Of a stretch of DNA of 64,000 nt, positions 1 to 8,150 are shown in pieces. The stretch spans positions 5,518,001 to 5,582,000 of the forward strand of contig OW818680.1 in assembly GCA_942493055.1 (NCBI GenBank), written 5' to 3'. Numbering within the stretch: the first letter of the stretch is position 1; the number at the start of each line of letters is the position of its first letter. The notes below the pieces were generated by a model. It worked only from the letters and a program-made list of their open reading frames with translations. It did not search any database and was not told the origin of the DNA. The DNA comes from CAIZQW01 sp942493055 (GTDB taxonomy: Bacteria; Verrucomicrobiota; Kiritimatiellia; RFP12; UBA1067). The translations under genes were made by a program, and so were the position numbers.

Positions 1-2
1 TT

Positions 3-365
3 CAGAACCAGACTCCAGACCTTTTTCATCTTCTCAGACAGCACAAGAAGGGCATGTGGCCGAGAGGCATCAGCGCATTCTATGCGATTCCCATTTATAC
101 CTCTGACGAATTTGATGCAGATGTGGTGGATTGGGTGCATGCGCGTCCGAAGTACCGATATGCGATGTGGCATGAGCCAGTACTATACGACCGGACGTTA
201 AACAAGGCGGAGATGAACAGCTCGTGGGGTTTATATGGTGCAGCCTTCCGTATCTTCTTGTTCGAGGCCGTTTATACGGCTTTGCGTGTGAAAGCCCAGA
301 AAGAGAGCCATGCCGAGTTTCCACTTGTGAACAACGAGAAAATCATGATCGAAAAAGTTCGGTAA
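3..365 (+). CDS. Unknown protein, C-terminal part (5' end outside window)
   Basis: The reading frame is open from position 3 to a TAA stop, so this is the last 120 residues of a gene that begins before the window. An internal ATG at 54 could be mistaken for a start, but 17 in-frame codons precede it and no convincing ribosome-binding site lies before it. The visible part is rich in aromatic residues (for example WVHARPKYRYAMWHEP), with a hydrophobic run near FRIFLFEAVYTAL, and ends in a basic tail. I recognise no family. About 120 bases separate it from the next gene, which has its own candidate promoter, so they are probably not co-transcribed. Confidence 0.6.
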   Translation, partial: QNQTPDLFHLLRQHKKGMWPRGISAFYAIPIYTSDEFDADVVDWVHARPKYRYAMWHEPVLYDRTLNKAEMNSSWGLYGAAFRIFLFEAVYTALRVKAQKESHAEFPLVNNEKIMIEKVR

Positions 366-415
366 GTCGCAGTTTCTTTGATCACGTTTTGCTCACGATT
401 TGGCCCAATTTCCGC

Positions 416-444
416 TTGCACTAAAAAAAGAGTCGTCCTATACT
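416..444 (+). promoter_or_regulatory. Sigma-70-like promoter TTGCAC-N17-TATACT
   Basis: A -35 box TTGCAC (416-421) and a -10 box TATACT (439-444) are spaced by exactly 17 bases, about 40 bases upstream of the gene at 485. The same TTGnnn-N17-(T/C)ATACT layout recurs before other genes in the window. Confidence 0.55.
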
Positions 445-484
445 TGCAACACATTGCTTAAAATGTTAATCGTTTTATTTTAAG

Positions 485-1084
485 ATGAAGAGATCAACAA
501 ATGTTTTTTCATGCTTTCTCCTGTTGGCCGCTATGATTAAACTGGTCTGTGGCTTTCTGGTTGGGTATTACCCGCCGTTCTTCTGGTTGTTTCTGGTCGA
601 GATTCTCGCGGGATTGATGTGCATTGTCGGTGCAATTGCCGCTTTAGTCCTGACCGGTAGAGAGGTCAGTAAAGGACAACCGGTTATTTGGTTCACGATT
701 GTTTTGTTTTTTGCTGGGCTAGTCGGCTTTCTTCCTGGCTTTATACCGTCCGCATGTGGCGCAATCATGCGTGCGAAAGTCATTGGCACAGAGAAACTAG
801 TGCAAGAAGGACGTGCTATTTTGGCAAGTGATCGGGTATGGGCTGACAGGGACATCTACTGGGAATATGTCGAGAATCCACCTCCTGCTCTCCGCAGCCT
901 GCACGGTTCAGTAAGGGTTTGTAGAGACGATGAGTCAAAGGAGATCGTCCTTTCATGCGTTGTTGTGAAAATGTTTGGATTGGGAGACTTCGCGGGTTTC
1001 AGGATTGTTCCTGTAGGACAGAATGCTCATGGTCTGCGTGTTGCAGAGGGGCTCTACTGGTCGGATGCCTCGGGCTTTTGGTAG
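485..1084 (+). CDS. Predicted membrane protein, unknown function
   Basis: A 199-residue protein with three hydrophobic segments in its first half (about residues 7-27, 32-58 and 68-93), followed by a roughly 100-residue soluble part containing VWADRDIYWEYVENPPP and a beta-rich end. The start follows AT-rich DNA with only a weak TTAAG before it, so the N-terminus is uncertain. A good promoter match lies at 416-444. I recognise no family. The topology suggests an inner-membrane anchor with a soluble C-terminal domain. Confidence 0.6.
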   Translation: MKRSTNVFSCFLLLAAMIKLVCGFLVGYYPPFFWLFLVEILAGLMCIVGAIAALVLTGREVSKGQPVIWFTIVLFFAGLVGFLPGFIPSACGAIMRAKVIGTEKLVQEGRAILASDRVWADRDIYWEYVENPPPALRSLHGSVRVCRDDESKEIVLSCVVVKMFGLGDFAGFRIVPVGQNAHGLRVAEGLYWSDASGFW

Positions 1085-1144
1085 GTTCGACGCAGCAGCC
1101 AAGTCGACTTAATGATCAGTGTCAACTCACGGACAAAGGATACT

Positions 1145-1330
1145 ATGAACAGTACAGCAAGGAAGAAAGTGGAGTTTAAAATGTTCCGGGGGACTTTTAC
1201 GAGCTGGGAAAGCCTCTTAGATCAGGCGGCTCAATTCGCCACTCTGCTGGGCCCAGAGCGACTGATCTCCATTTCACAGTCAGAGGATCACAGTGACGGC
1301 ATCGTTGTGGTGTGGTATTGGTCGGAGTAG
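1145..1330 (+). CDS. Small conserved-type protein of 61 residues
   Basis: The frame is open from 1112, but the ATG at 1145 is preserved here as the start because AAAGGA lies just upstream (1135-1140), although the spacing of 4 is short. The core, about SWESLLDQAAQFATLLGPERLISISQSEDHSDGIVVVWYW, is split by helix-like and strand-like parts and resembles small proteins common in planctomycete and related genomes that end in a VVTVWYW-type strand. That resemblance is from memory. Function is unknown. It follows the membrane protein gene by 60 bases and may share its transcript. Confidence 0.55.
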   Translation: MNSTARKKVEFKMFRGTFTSWESLLDQAAQFATLLGPERLISISQSEDHSDGIVVVWYWSE

Positions 1331-1426
1331 GTGCCGTAATTTACTGAGGCTCAGTACTGAATGTCCTCCTCGATATTCAAGAACTGAAAGATCTCAGGAA
1401 TTTCGTCTCATCATTCTCATCTGCAC

Positions 1427-1454
1427 GCTATCACAGTTTATAAACTGTGATAGC
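1427..1454. repeat. Perfect 28-bp palindrome, copy 1
   Basis: The left half GCTATCACAGTTTA is followed directly by its exact reverse complement, with no loop. A second copy lies 136 bases away, centre to centre. A perfect, loop-free palindrome in two copies fits a protein-binding site or a short mobile repeat better than an RNA terminator. Confidence 0.8.
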
Positions 1455-1563
1455 ATGCCCAGTCTCAGGAATTGGGGTGCAGGGTGAAAATGGGCCAGTA
1501 ATAGAAGGCATTCCAACTGGTTTTGCTCTGTTTTAAACCGAGGCTTAAATCGGAGAAGGAACG

Positions 1564-1589
1564 CTATCACAGTTTATAAACTGTGATAG
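1564..1589. repeat. Perfect 26-bp palindrome, copy 2
   Basis: The half-site CTATCACAGTTTA is followed by its exact reverse complement. It is identical to the inner 26 bases of the copy at 1427-1454, while the flanking bases differ. It lies about 220 bases upstream of the promoter for the GH39-like gene. Confidence 0.8.
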
Positions 1590-1684
1590 GGCGATGAAAA
1601 AGGGCGAGGACGTTCTTGCTGCTCGACGTCATGAAAGAGCAACGTCCCAAAATGGTTACACAAAAATTTAGATGATGGTCAAGA

Positions 1685-1709
1685 CCGTCCGGTGGCGGCG
1701 GCCGGACGG
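1685..1709. repeat. GC-rich hairpin
   Basis: CCGTCCGG (1685-1692) pairs perfectly with CCGGACGG (1702-1709) around a nine-base loop. No T-run follows on the plus strand, so a standard terminator reading is weak. Confidence 0.45.
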
Positions 1710-1808
1710 AACTCCAAAGGAGGGGGGCTTGGATAAATGCGCTCGGCGTATTTTTCGGCGTTTGCCGGACAGAGGCTTATCCTGATGTCAGTGTAAAATA
1801 ATTGTTGC

Positions 1809-1837
1809 TTGTTACAATGGATGTGTTTTGTCATACT
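1809..1837 (+). promoter_or_regulatory. Sigma-70-like promoter TTGTTA-N17-CATACT
   Basis: The -35 box TTGTTA (1809-1814) and -10 box CATACT (1832-1837) are spaced by 17 bases and lie 46 bases before the ATG at 1883. Confidence 0.55.
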
Positions 1838-1882
1838 TCGAACTTAATAACTGAGTAACATTATCTAGTGTTGGGAGAAACA

Positions 1883-3328
1883 ATGAAGACAACTATTATA
1901 CGTACCATGGCAGGTGCAGTGGCGTTTATAGCCGCTGCTTCCATTGCGGTGGCAGGGCCGAAGATTGATGGCTCGCCCGAGCGGGCGAAGACAAGCTTAA
2001 ATCTGGGATTTAAGCAGATAGGCACCATTACACCGCGTAGCGCTGATCAGATCGCTGGCTCGAACTGGACGCTGGGGTGTGAGGTGCTGGACCGCGATTT
2101 CGCTGATTATCAGCAGTACAAAGACTATATTGTTCCGCTGGGTATCAAGACGATCCGTCTTCAAGGCGGCTGGGCTAAGACAGAGAAGGTCAAGGGCACG
2201 TATGACTTTGCCTGGCTGGACACCCTCGTCGATGATGCGCGCGGTCGTGGACTTAACATCTTACTCGAAACCGATTATGGCAATCCGATCTATGAGGGCG
2301 GAGGAGGCTTTGATCTGGCAGGGGGATTCCCCACGTCTGAAGCGGCTCTGGCTGCATGGGATCGCTGGGTGGAGGCCATGACGACCCGCTATAAGGGCAA
2401 GGTCCGTGACTGGGCCATGTGGAATGAGCCTGACATCAATAAGAAGCATACGCCTGAAGATATTGCCGCGTTCAACATCCGCACGGCGGAGATCGTCAAG
2501 CGCGTGATTCCCGAGTCGCGCATTGCTGGACTCTCCCTGGCCAGTTCCAGTCCGAAATTATTTGAGAGCTGTCTGAAGGCGCTGGCAGCGAAGGGCAAAG
2601 TCGACCTTTTCCACTGGTTTATCTATCATGGTTATGAGTTTAATCCGGACAAGTCCTACAAGAACGTTGAACTTTTGAAATCGACGCTCGCGAAATACTC
2701 TTCACAGGCCAAGATGCGCCAGGGCGAGAATGGATGTCCGTCGGAGAAGGCGACGAAGTTCGCACTCTCCAACCATCCCTGGACCGAGTACAGCCAGGCC
2801 AAGTGGGATCTGCGGCGCATGCTCGGCGATCTCGGACATGATGTGGAGTCCTCCGTCTTTACGATTTCCGACTTCAATCACACGGGACGCGAGATCAATC
2901 GCAAGGGACTCTTGTGGACCACGCCGGACAAGAAGGTGGAGAAGATCAAGCTCGCCTATTATTCGGTCCAAAACTGCGTCGCCCTGTTTGATGACACCCT
3001 GGAGCGCGTCAAAGAGCATGGCGTTACCGTGACTTATGACAAGAGCACCGCATGCTTTGTCTATCGCAACAAAGCGACGCAACAGAACCTGATTGTGCTG
3101 TGGGACAACTCGGGTACGCCGGATGATCTGTTTATGACGCGTCCGGCACAGGTTGAGGCTAAGGGGCTCTCCTTTGCCGAGCCTGTCTGGGTCGATCTCG
3201 TCTCCGGCCGGATCTATGAGATCCCAGCGGACCGGATCACAAAGACCGAGACATCAACCGTGTTCAAAGACATGCCCCTTTACGATGCGCCGGTCCTGAT
3301 TGCGGAAAAAGCACTGGTTCTAAAATAA
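1883..3328 (+). CDS. Secreted clan GH-A glycoside hydrolase (GH39-like)
   Basis: A 481-residue exported enzyme. The ATG at 1883 is chosen over an in-frame GTG at 1868 because GGGAGA sits just upstream and the product then begins with a clean signal peptide (MKTTIIRTM, hydrophobic core, cleavage near VAG). The fold signature is a (beta/alpha)8 glycosidase: WNEPD around residues 180-184, with Glu182 as probable acid/base, and GENG around 281-284, with Glu282 as probable nucleophile. The C-terminal part looks like a beta-sandwich. This resembles xylosidase/endoglycosidase families GH39 and relatives; the exact substrate cannot be read from sequence. It converges on the fucosidase gene across an inverted repeat. 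Confidence 0.75.
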   Translation: MKTTIIRTMAGAVAFIAAASIAVAGPKIDGSPERAKTSLNLGFKQIGTITPRSADQIAGSNWTLGCEVLDRDFADYQQYKDYIVPLGIKTIRLQGGWAKTEKVKGTYDFAWLDTLVDDARGRGLNILLETDYGNPIYEGGGGFDLAGGFPTSEAALAAWDRWVEAMTTRYKGKVRDWAMWNEPDINKKHTPEDIAAFNIRTAEIVKRVIPESRIAGLSLASSSPKLFESCLKALAAKGKVDLFHWFIYHGYEFNPDKSYKNVELLKSTLAKYSSQAKMRQGENGCPSEKATKFALSNHPWTEYSQAKWDLRRMLGDLGHDVESSVFTISDFNHTGREINRKGLLWTTPDKKVEKIKLAYYSVQNCVALFDDTLERVKEHGVTVTYDKSTACFVYRNKATQQNLIVLWDNSGTPDDLFMTRPAQVEAKGLSFAEPVWVDLVSGRIYEIPADRITKTETSTVFKDMPLYDAPVLIAEKALVLK

Positions 3329-3349
3329 TACCGCAAAACATTCCTTCTG

Positions 3350-3437
3350 CGGCTCACCGAGACGGTTCGCCCTACCTCTTTTGGAGCAGACATGTATCGG
3401 ATGCGGAGCTGGTAGGGCGAACCGTCTCGGTGAGCCG
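3350..3437. repeat. Long inverted repeat with perfect 27-bp arms
   Basis: Arms at 3350-3376 and 3411-3437 are exact reverse complements (inner end CGCCCTACC / GGTAGGGCG) around a 34-base spacer. It sits between two convergent genes and could act as a bidirectional terminator. The arm recurs with one mismatch at 32891-32917 and shares GGTAGGG and ACGGTTCG with the cloverleaf repeat, so it is more likely a dispersed repeat. Confidence 0.85.
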
Positions 3438-3492
3438 TTGGTTCGCATTGGTTCGCGTTGGTTCACGGCATTCGGATGATTGTCTCTGATTC

Positions 3493-3540
3493 CCAACTTG
3501 TTGACACTTACTGACACTTCTAAGACTTATTGACACTTAT
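3493..3540 (-). repeat. GTGTCA(A/G)TAAGT dispersed repeat
   Basis: Read on the minus strand this stretch contains AAGTGTCAATAAGT, AAGTGTCAGTAAGTG and related units. The same unit recurs at 35535-35580 and as a longer tandem array at 40510-40647. Confidence 0.7.
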
Positions 3541-3558
3541 CCAAATTACCCGCTCAGT

Positions 3559-5391
3559 TCATTTCCGCTCGGCGGTCGGGGCGCTTGCCGGGATTAGGCG
3601 CAGGGCGGATACGCGGATGTTTTTGCCCTCTGCGGTGGTCGGGCCGAAGACGAGTTGCTGCACTCTGGGTTTCTGGAAGTCTATGACGCCTACACGGGTG
3701 GTGCGAAAACGCGGCAAGGCGCCGCCGAAGGCTTTGCGGGTGGTTCGCTCACCGCTGTCAATCAATGGGAAAGTGACGTGGGTGTCGCCACAGCGTATGC
3801 CCCATTCCGAATAATCGTCGTCGGCAGGGCAGGTGTACTCCACGTCGAGATAGAATGAGCCAGGCGCGACCGTGTTAAATTTCCACGTCACAGAGGCCTC
3901 GCTGGCTTTCCACTCGCCCACGCACTCCATGTGCTTCCAATCCCCGAATTTCTCCATCCAGTTGACAGCCTTAATTTCGCATCCCTTCAATTTCGCCATG
4001 CCCATTTCCAGCGTATTGTTGCAGCCGTTTAGCACATACAAGTCACGGCTTGCCTCGATGGGTCCTGACAGTTCCAATGTGATGACCGGAATGAGCGCAT
4101 CAGGACGCAATTTCGGAACATGGAGGGTGAGGAGGTTCTCTTCGCGTACGACCTTGATGATCTCGCCATCCAGTGTCGCCCGCTTGACCTTGGATCGGAG
4201 TCCCGGCAATACGAGCTTGCCGTTTGAAGGCCATTGGAATACATGCATAAAAAGTGTGTTACCGCGTGCGGTACACTCGCCCCAGGGGATCGGGCCGAAG
4301 GGCGTTGAGTCTGTGCCGTGGATCGCCTCTTCATGCGCATGGACCCACTTGCCGACTTCGCGCAGGATGCGAGCCGATTGTTCCGGGATGCGTCCCTGGC
4401 CATCAGGTCCGACATTCAGCATGTAGGTTCCCCCGCGGCTGACTACGCGCACTAGGCGCTCCGCGATCTCCTTCGGACTCTTCCAGTTGCGGTCATACCA
4501 GGCATAGCCCCAGGTGTCATTTGCTGTATCGGGTGTCTCCCACAGGCCGGGGCGAGGGAGACGCGGAATCTCCTGGTCGCCGAGGGTGTCGTAATCGCCA
4601 AGCCCGTTACCGATGCGGCTGTTGGCCAGACACTGCGGCTGGAGCTTGTGGACAAGGTCAACGAGCATCTTGGACTCCTCGGGCGTGATCGGTCCAGGTG
4701 TGTCAAACCAGACGCCGGCAATCGGCCCGTAGTTCTTCAGCAACTCCTCAAGTTGGGGGATCGCCTTGCCTTTGAGGTAGCGCTGAAAATCGGCTTCAGC
4801 CTCTTTGAAATCCCAATCATTGCCGATGGCGTCGCGCTCGTGCCAGTCCTGCGATTGCGAGTAGTAGAACCCGAGCCGCAGACCGCCGACGCTGCAGGCC
4901 TCGGCCAGTTCCTTCATCGGGTCGCGCTTGAAGGGCGTGGCATCCACGATGTTGTAGGGGCTGGCAGCAGACTTGAACATAGCGAACCCCTCGTGGTGTT
5001 TCGCCGTGATCATGATGTGGCGCATCCCGGTGTCCTTTGCAAGCTGAACCCACTCCTTTGCATTGAAACCGACGGGGTTAAAACGTGATGCCACCTTCTC
5101 GTATTCAGCGACCGGAATTTTAGCCCGCTTCATGATCCACTCGGCAATGCCATACTGGGATGTGTTGTTCCATTTGTTGCCCAGTTCGGAGTAGAGTCCC
5201 CAATGGATGAACATCGCAAAGCGTGAGTCTTTGAGCCAGGCCCCGCGCATGTTGTTGGTCATTGATTTTTCTGCGCCCCACATGGCAGCGGAGGTGCCAT
5301 CCAGGGAAATTGGTTTGTCAGCCGCCCGAAGAGCACCCCCAGAGAAGAGCAGTACTCCAGCCATCGTTGCGCGTAAGAGGATCATATTCAT
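3559..5391 (-). CDS. Alpha-L-fucosidase, GH29
   Basis: A 610-residue exported alpha-L-fucosidase that removes terminal fucose from polysaccharides. The start at 5391 is chosen because AAAGGA lies nine bases upstream and the product begins with a signal peptide (MNMILLRATMAGVLLFSGG, then ALRAAD). GH29 hallmarks: RFAMFIHWGLYS (about 57-68), TAKHHEGFAMF (129-139), and GVWFDTPG with Asp230 as the probable nucleophile. A C-terminal beta-sandwich of roughly 150 residues follows the catalytic part. It is the last gene of the minus-strand block GH106-esterase-lipoprotein-fucosidase, 112 bases after the lipoprotein gene. Confidence 0.9.
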   Translation of the reverse strand: MNMILLRATMAGVLLFSGGALRAADKPISLDGTSAAMWGAEKSMTNNMRGAWLKDSRFAMFIHWGLYSELGNKWNNTSQYGIAEWIMKRAKIPVAEYEKVASRFNPVGFNAKEWVQLAKDTGMRHIMITAKHHEGFAMFKSAASPYNIVDATPFKRDPMKELAEACSVGGLRLGFYYSQSQDWHERDAIGNDWDFKEAEADFQRYLKGKAIPQLEELLKNYGPIAGVWFDTPGPITPEESKMLVDLVHKLQPQCLANSRIGNGLGDYDTLGDQEIPRLPRPGLWETPDTANDTWGYAWYDRNWKSPKEIAERLVRVVSRGGTYMLNVGPDGQGRIPEQSARILREVGKWVHAHEEAIHGTDSTPFGPIPWGECTARGNTLFMHVFQWPSNGKLVLPGLRSKVKRATLDGEIIKVVREENLLTLHVPKLRPDALIPVITLELSGPIEASRDLYVLNGCNNTLEMGMAKLKGCEIKAVNWMEKFGDWKHMECVGEWKASEASVTWKFNTVAPGSFYLDVEYTCPADDDYSEWGIRCGDTHVTFPLIDSGERTTRKAFGGALPRFRTTRVGVIDFQKPRVQQLVFGPTTAEGKNIRVSALRLIPASAPTAERK

Positions 5392-5503
5392 CGATGTTAT
5401 CCTTTCTTGATTCGGTAGTGGGCGGTATGTCATTCAATTCTTAGTGTCGTGCAGCGCGGAAAGCGCGTACAGCACGGGGAGCACGAAGCCGATCGCAAAA
5501 CTG

Positions 5504-7966
5504 TCATTGGGTTGTCAATCGCCATGTGGAGGTCGGTTTGTTGTCGAGCGGAAGGTTGTAGGTCAAGCTGTAGGTTCGGGTGGCATCGTCATAGTCGGCC
5601 TGCCAGAAGTCATTTCCGTGGACGCTCTGGTCGAGCCTTATTTCTTTGCCGTTGACCACTTCCGACAGCACGGCGTCCTTGATCGATGTGAGCCCTTCGA
5701 AGCGGATCGGCACGAAGCCGACGCCGCCTGCGATGGTGACCTCGACAGCGGGCTTTTCAGCCTGGACAAAAAGCGGATATCGGTTGAGGACCTTGCCTCC
5801 GCGCGCGGTTACACGCAAATCGTTTCCGAGCGCCTCGCGATAGGTCGTCTTCCAGGATGACGGATTTTCGACGAGATGTTTTCTGAAAAGTTCGTTCGGA
5901 CCATAGTAGTCATCAGCCGTGCGGTGAAGCGTAATCCACTCGACATCCATCTCGATCACGTCGCCGGGTTTGAATGCCGTGACCTCGCGTGGTGGCACCA
6001 AGAGAAGGTCCACGTTCGAAATCTCCTTTTTGGGGCCGTGCACAGGTACGGAGACCGGGAAGGAGACCGTCGGCTGCGTATAGATCTTGCCATTGATTGT
6101 GGCTGTGTAGGAACGGATCACTAAGGCACGGTAGCCGGTTCCCCAGTCACGTCCGTTGGTGTGCGTCGCGCCTGGGAATGCGACCCACCAGGGACCCTTT
6201 CCTTCCAAGGGGAGACGGTCGATGAAGCACTGGCCGGCTTTCAGGTCCAAGGGAACGTCTTGCTCGGCGAGGAGTCCGTCCCGGTTGCCGTAGGCGACTT
6301 TGGGCGTGGCGTACTGGCCTGTCTTCCCCTGTCGATAGAAGGAGATGTTCGTATTTGCGACAGGCACGTTAAATGTATAGCGGAAGTGCTGGAACGTCCG
6401 CGCATAGTCGTCTGTGCGCAGGGTATGCACTTCGGCCTTCAGCGCGACTTCACGGTGCGCACCATAGAATCCTGAGTAGCGGACATCGGTCAGGCAGGGG
6501 CCCTGCGCCAGATAGGCGGTCTTGAGATCTTTGAACGCGAGCTTGTTGCCCTCCGCATCCAGCATCTCGAACCAGTCGCCGCCCCAGCCGGCATCGGTCC
6601 AGCTCCACTTCTGGCCATTCAGGCCGTTGCGTGCCATGAGCATGCGCACGTCCGTCACGACCAGATTCACGAGGCTCATGTCCATGTCGAAGCAGATCGT
6701 CTCGCCCCAGCAGCCGATGGCCAACTGGTCCCAGCGTCCGTTGCCGCCTTTGCCGGAGTAGCCGATCAGGGACAACTGAGCATGGCTCGCCGAGGGCAGC
6801 GTGCCATAAAAGCCATACGCCACACGCAGGAGGTACTCGGTCCGTCCCGGCTTCACGGGCAGGGAGGTGTAGGCCATCAGATAGGCGCCCATGGGGCCAT
6901 AATGCCAGTTCTTGCTCAGTTGCACCGGGATGCCCGTGGGGCGCCCCTCCTTGTCGCAGAGCATGGGGCAGAGGCCGGTGATGTTGGCTGGCGAACGGAA
7001 GTCGAGCAGGAAGGGAATCTCTTTCGCCTGCGCCTCCGTACTGTCAACCGTGATCAAGAAATCGTCATAGTCCCGGATGTCCGTATACCCCGCCTTGAAC
7101 GTGCGCTTGATTTTTGGGGCCTTTGCTACAAAGCAACTCTTTGTTGGTTCATACGCCACAGGGAAGACGTTGTTCGTCCCGGAGGTCACTTGAATGGAAA
7201 ACTTTTGCGGAGAAACGACTCTCCCGGGATAGGCATACGTGATTGTCACGGCATTCGTTGTGGAAGGAAGCCATACGTCTGCAACTGTTTTTTCATTCCG
7301 GCAGTCAACGCCGCTCCCCTTGAGCTGGAGAGTGACTTTTGCCTGGCTCCATCCTGCCCCCTCTGCAGCGGCCGGCGCGAGTGAAGCGGTCAGCGTCAGG
7401 GAGTCCGGCCATGCGACCAGGTTCAAGTTTGCTTTGCAGTTCAACGCTTTTCCTGAAACAGTTTGCAACTTGAGATCTTCAAACTCGAAATGTTGCACAA
7501 AGCGTCCTGATTCCCACATTTTTGCGAAGCCGAGTCGCCTGGGGTCAGGATCTGTGCCTGCTGCGCAACTGATGGCACGATACTGCTCGCCGTTCACCTC
7601 GAGCATGAGGAGCAGCTCTGGCGTGGGGAGCCGGTATAAGGGATCCGCACTGGCCATCAGCATGGAAGCGTAACTCAAAGGCCCTGCCACTTCTGAGGAG
7701 AACCCCGCCTTTGAAAAGTTGGCCATGTCCAAGGTGAAAGCATAGCAGCTTGCCTGGATCGCCAGAATATCCGGACTCTTATCTGTCTTGTGCTTGCGCC
7801 AGCCGTTCAGCCAGCAGGCGTAGGTGTAGCCGGGAGCGCGTAAGGGCTCAACAGCAGGAACGACTGCCGCTTCCTTTTGTGGTTGCTGTCTGCATCCGGA
7901 AAGCAGGCATGAGAAGCAACCTATGATAACGGTCATTGCTACAGTCATATACAAATTTCTAATCAT
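5504..7966 (-). CDS. Large secreted lipoprotein, unknown function
   Basis: An 820-residue lipoprotein. The ATG at 7966 has GAGGAA six bases upstream; the in-frame ATG at 7978 has none. The signal peptide ends in a lipobox LSGC, with Cys25 as the lipidated residue. The rest is beta-rich, with many Trp and Gly and segments such as WSWTDAGWGGDWFEMLD and KGPWWVAFPGATH, consistent with sugar-binding beta-sandwich modules or an unassigned polysaccharide-active enzyme. I do not recognise a named family. It lies between the esterase and the fucosidase in a block on the same strand, so a surface role in polysaccharide capture or cleavage is inferred. Confidence 0.65.
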   Translation of the reverse strand: MIRNLYMTVAMTVIIGCFSCLLSGCRQQPQKEAAVVPAVEPLRAPGYTYACWLNGWRKHKTDKSPDILAIQASCYAFTLDMANFSKAGFSSEVAGPLSYASMLMASADPLYRLPTPELLLMLEVNGEQYRAISCAAGTDPDPRRLGFAKMWESGRFVQHFEFEDLKLQTVSGKALNCKANLNLVAWPDSLTLTASLAPAAAEGAGWSQAKVTLQLKGSGVDCRNEKTVADVWLPSTTNAVTITYAYPGRVVSPQKFSIQVTSGTNNVFPVAYEPTKSCFVAKAPKIKRTFKAGYTDIRDYDDFLITVDSTEAQAKEIPFLLDFRSPANITGLCPMLCDKEGRPTGIPVQLSKNWHYGPMGAYLMAYTSLPVKPGRTEYLLRVAYGFYGTLPSASHAQLSLIGYSGKGGNGRWDQLAIGCWGETICFDMDMSLVNLVVTDVRMLMARNGLNGQKWSWTDAGWGGDWFEMLDAEGNKLAFKDLKTAYLAQGPCLTDVRYSGFYGAHREVALKAEVHTLRTDDYARTFQHFRYTFNVPVANTNISFYRQGKTGQYATPKVAYGNRDGLLAEQDVPLDLKAGQCFIDRLPLEGKGPWWVAFPGATHTNGRDWGTGYRALVIRSYTATINGKIYTQPTVSFPVSVPVHGPKKEISNVDLLLVPPREVTAFKPGDVIEMDVEWITLHRTADDYYGPNELFRKHLVENPSSWKTTYREALGNDLRVTARGGKVLNRYPLFVQAEKPAVEVTIAGGVGFVPIRFEGLTSIKDAVLSEVVNGKEIRLDQSVHGNDFWQADYDDATRTYSLTYNLPLDNKPTSTWRLTTQ

Positions 7967-8016
7967 TGGTTTCCTCATGTCTGTGTTATGCCTGTCTGAA
8001 ACTTCAAACTGTTCTT

Positions 8017-8072
8017 CAACTAATTAAACGAATTAAGCTAATTCCAGTTCGTTCCATTCGTTTAATTCGTTG
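8017..8072. repeat. AACGAATTAAACGAAT imperfect inverted repeat
   Basis: The left arm, containing AATTAAACGAAT, and the right arm ATTCGTTTAATTCGTTG (8056-8072) are near reverse complements. The same AACGAATTAAACGAATTTA motif recurs after creD near 32677-32700. It lies between the esterase and lipoprotein genes. Confidence 0.55.
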
Positions 8073-8150
8073 ATAAAAGTTATCTCAGCGTTCATTTCCA
8101 CTCGGCCGCGCGGGCGGCTTGTCTGCGTTATGATAGGCCTACTGCTCTTC

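Larger units (their letters stand above)
1331..1882. other. Gene-poor interval with palindromes and a promoter
   Basis: About 550 bases without a confident gene. It holds two near-identical perfect palindromes (1427-1454 and 1564-1589), a GC-rich hairpin (1685-1709) and a promoter for the downstream glycosidase (1809-1837). A 19-codon open frame at 1737-1796 has a strong AAGGAGG nine bases before its ATG; it is noted as a possible leader peptide only. Confidence 0.6.

Noticed and set aside
1685..1709. Rho-independent terminator
   Set aside because: A GC-rich hairpin is present but no T-run follows in either useful direction.
8090..8150. Remnant of a second fucosidase C-terminus
   Set aside because: The DNA resembles the end of the GH29 gene near 3555-3585 for about 30 bases, too short to support a pseudogene.
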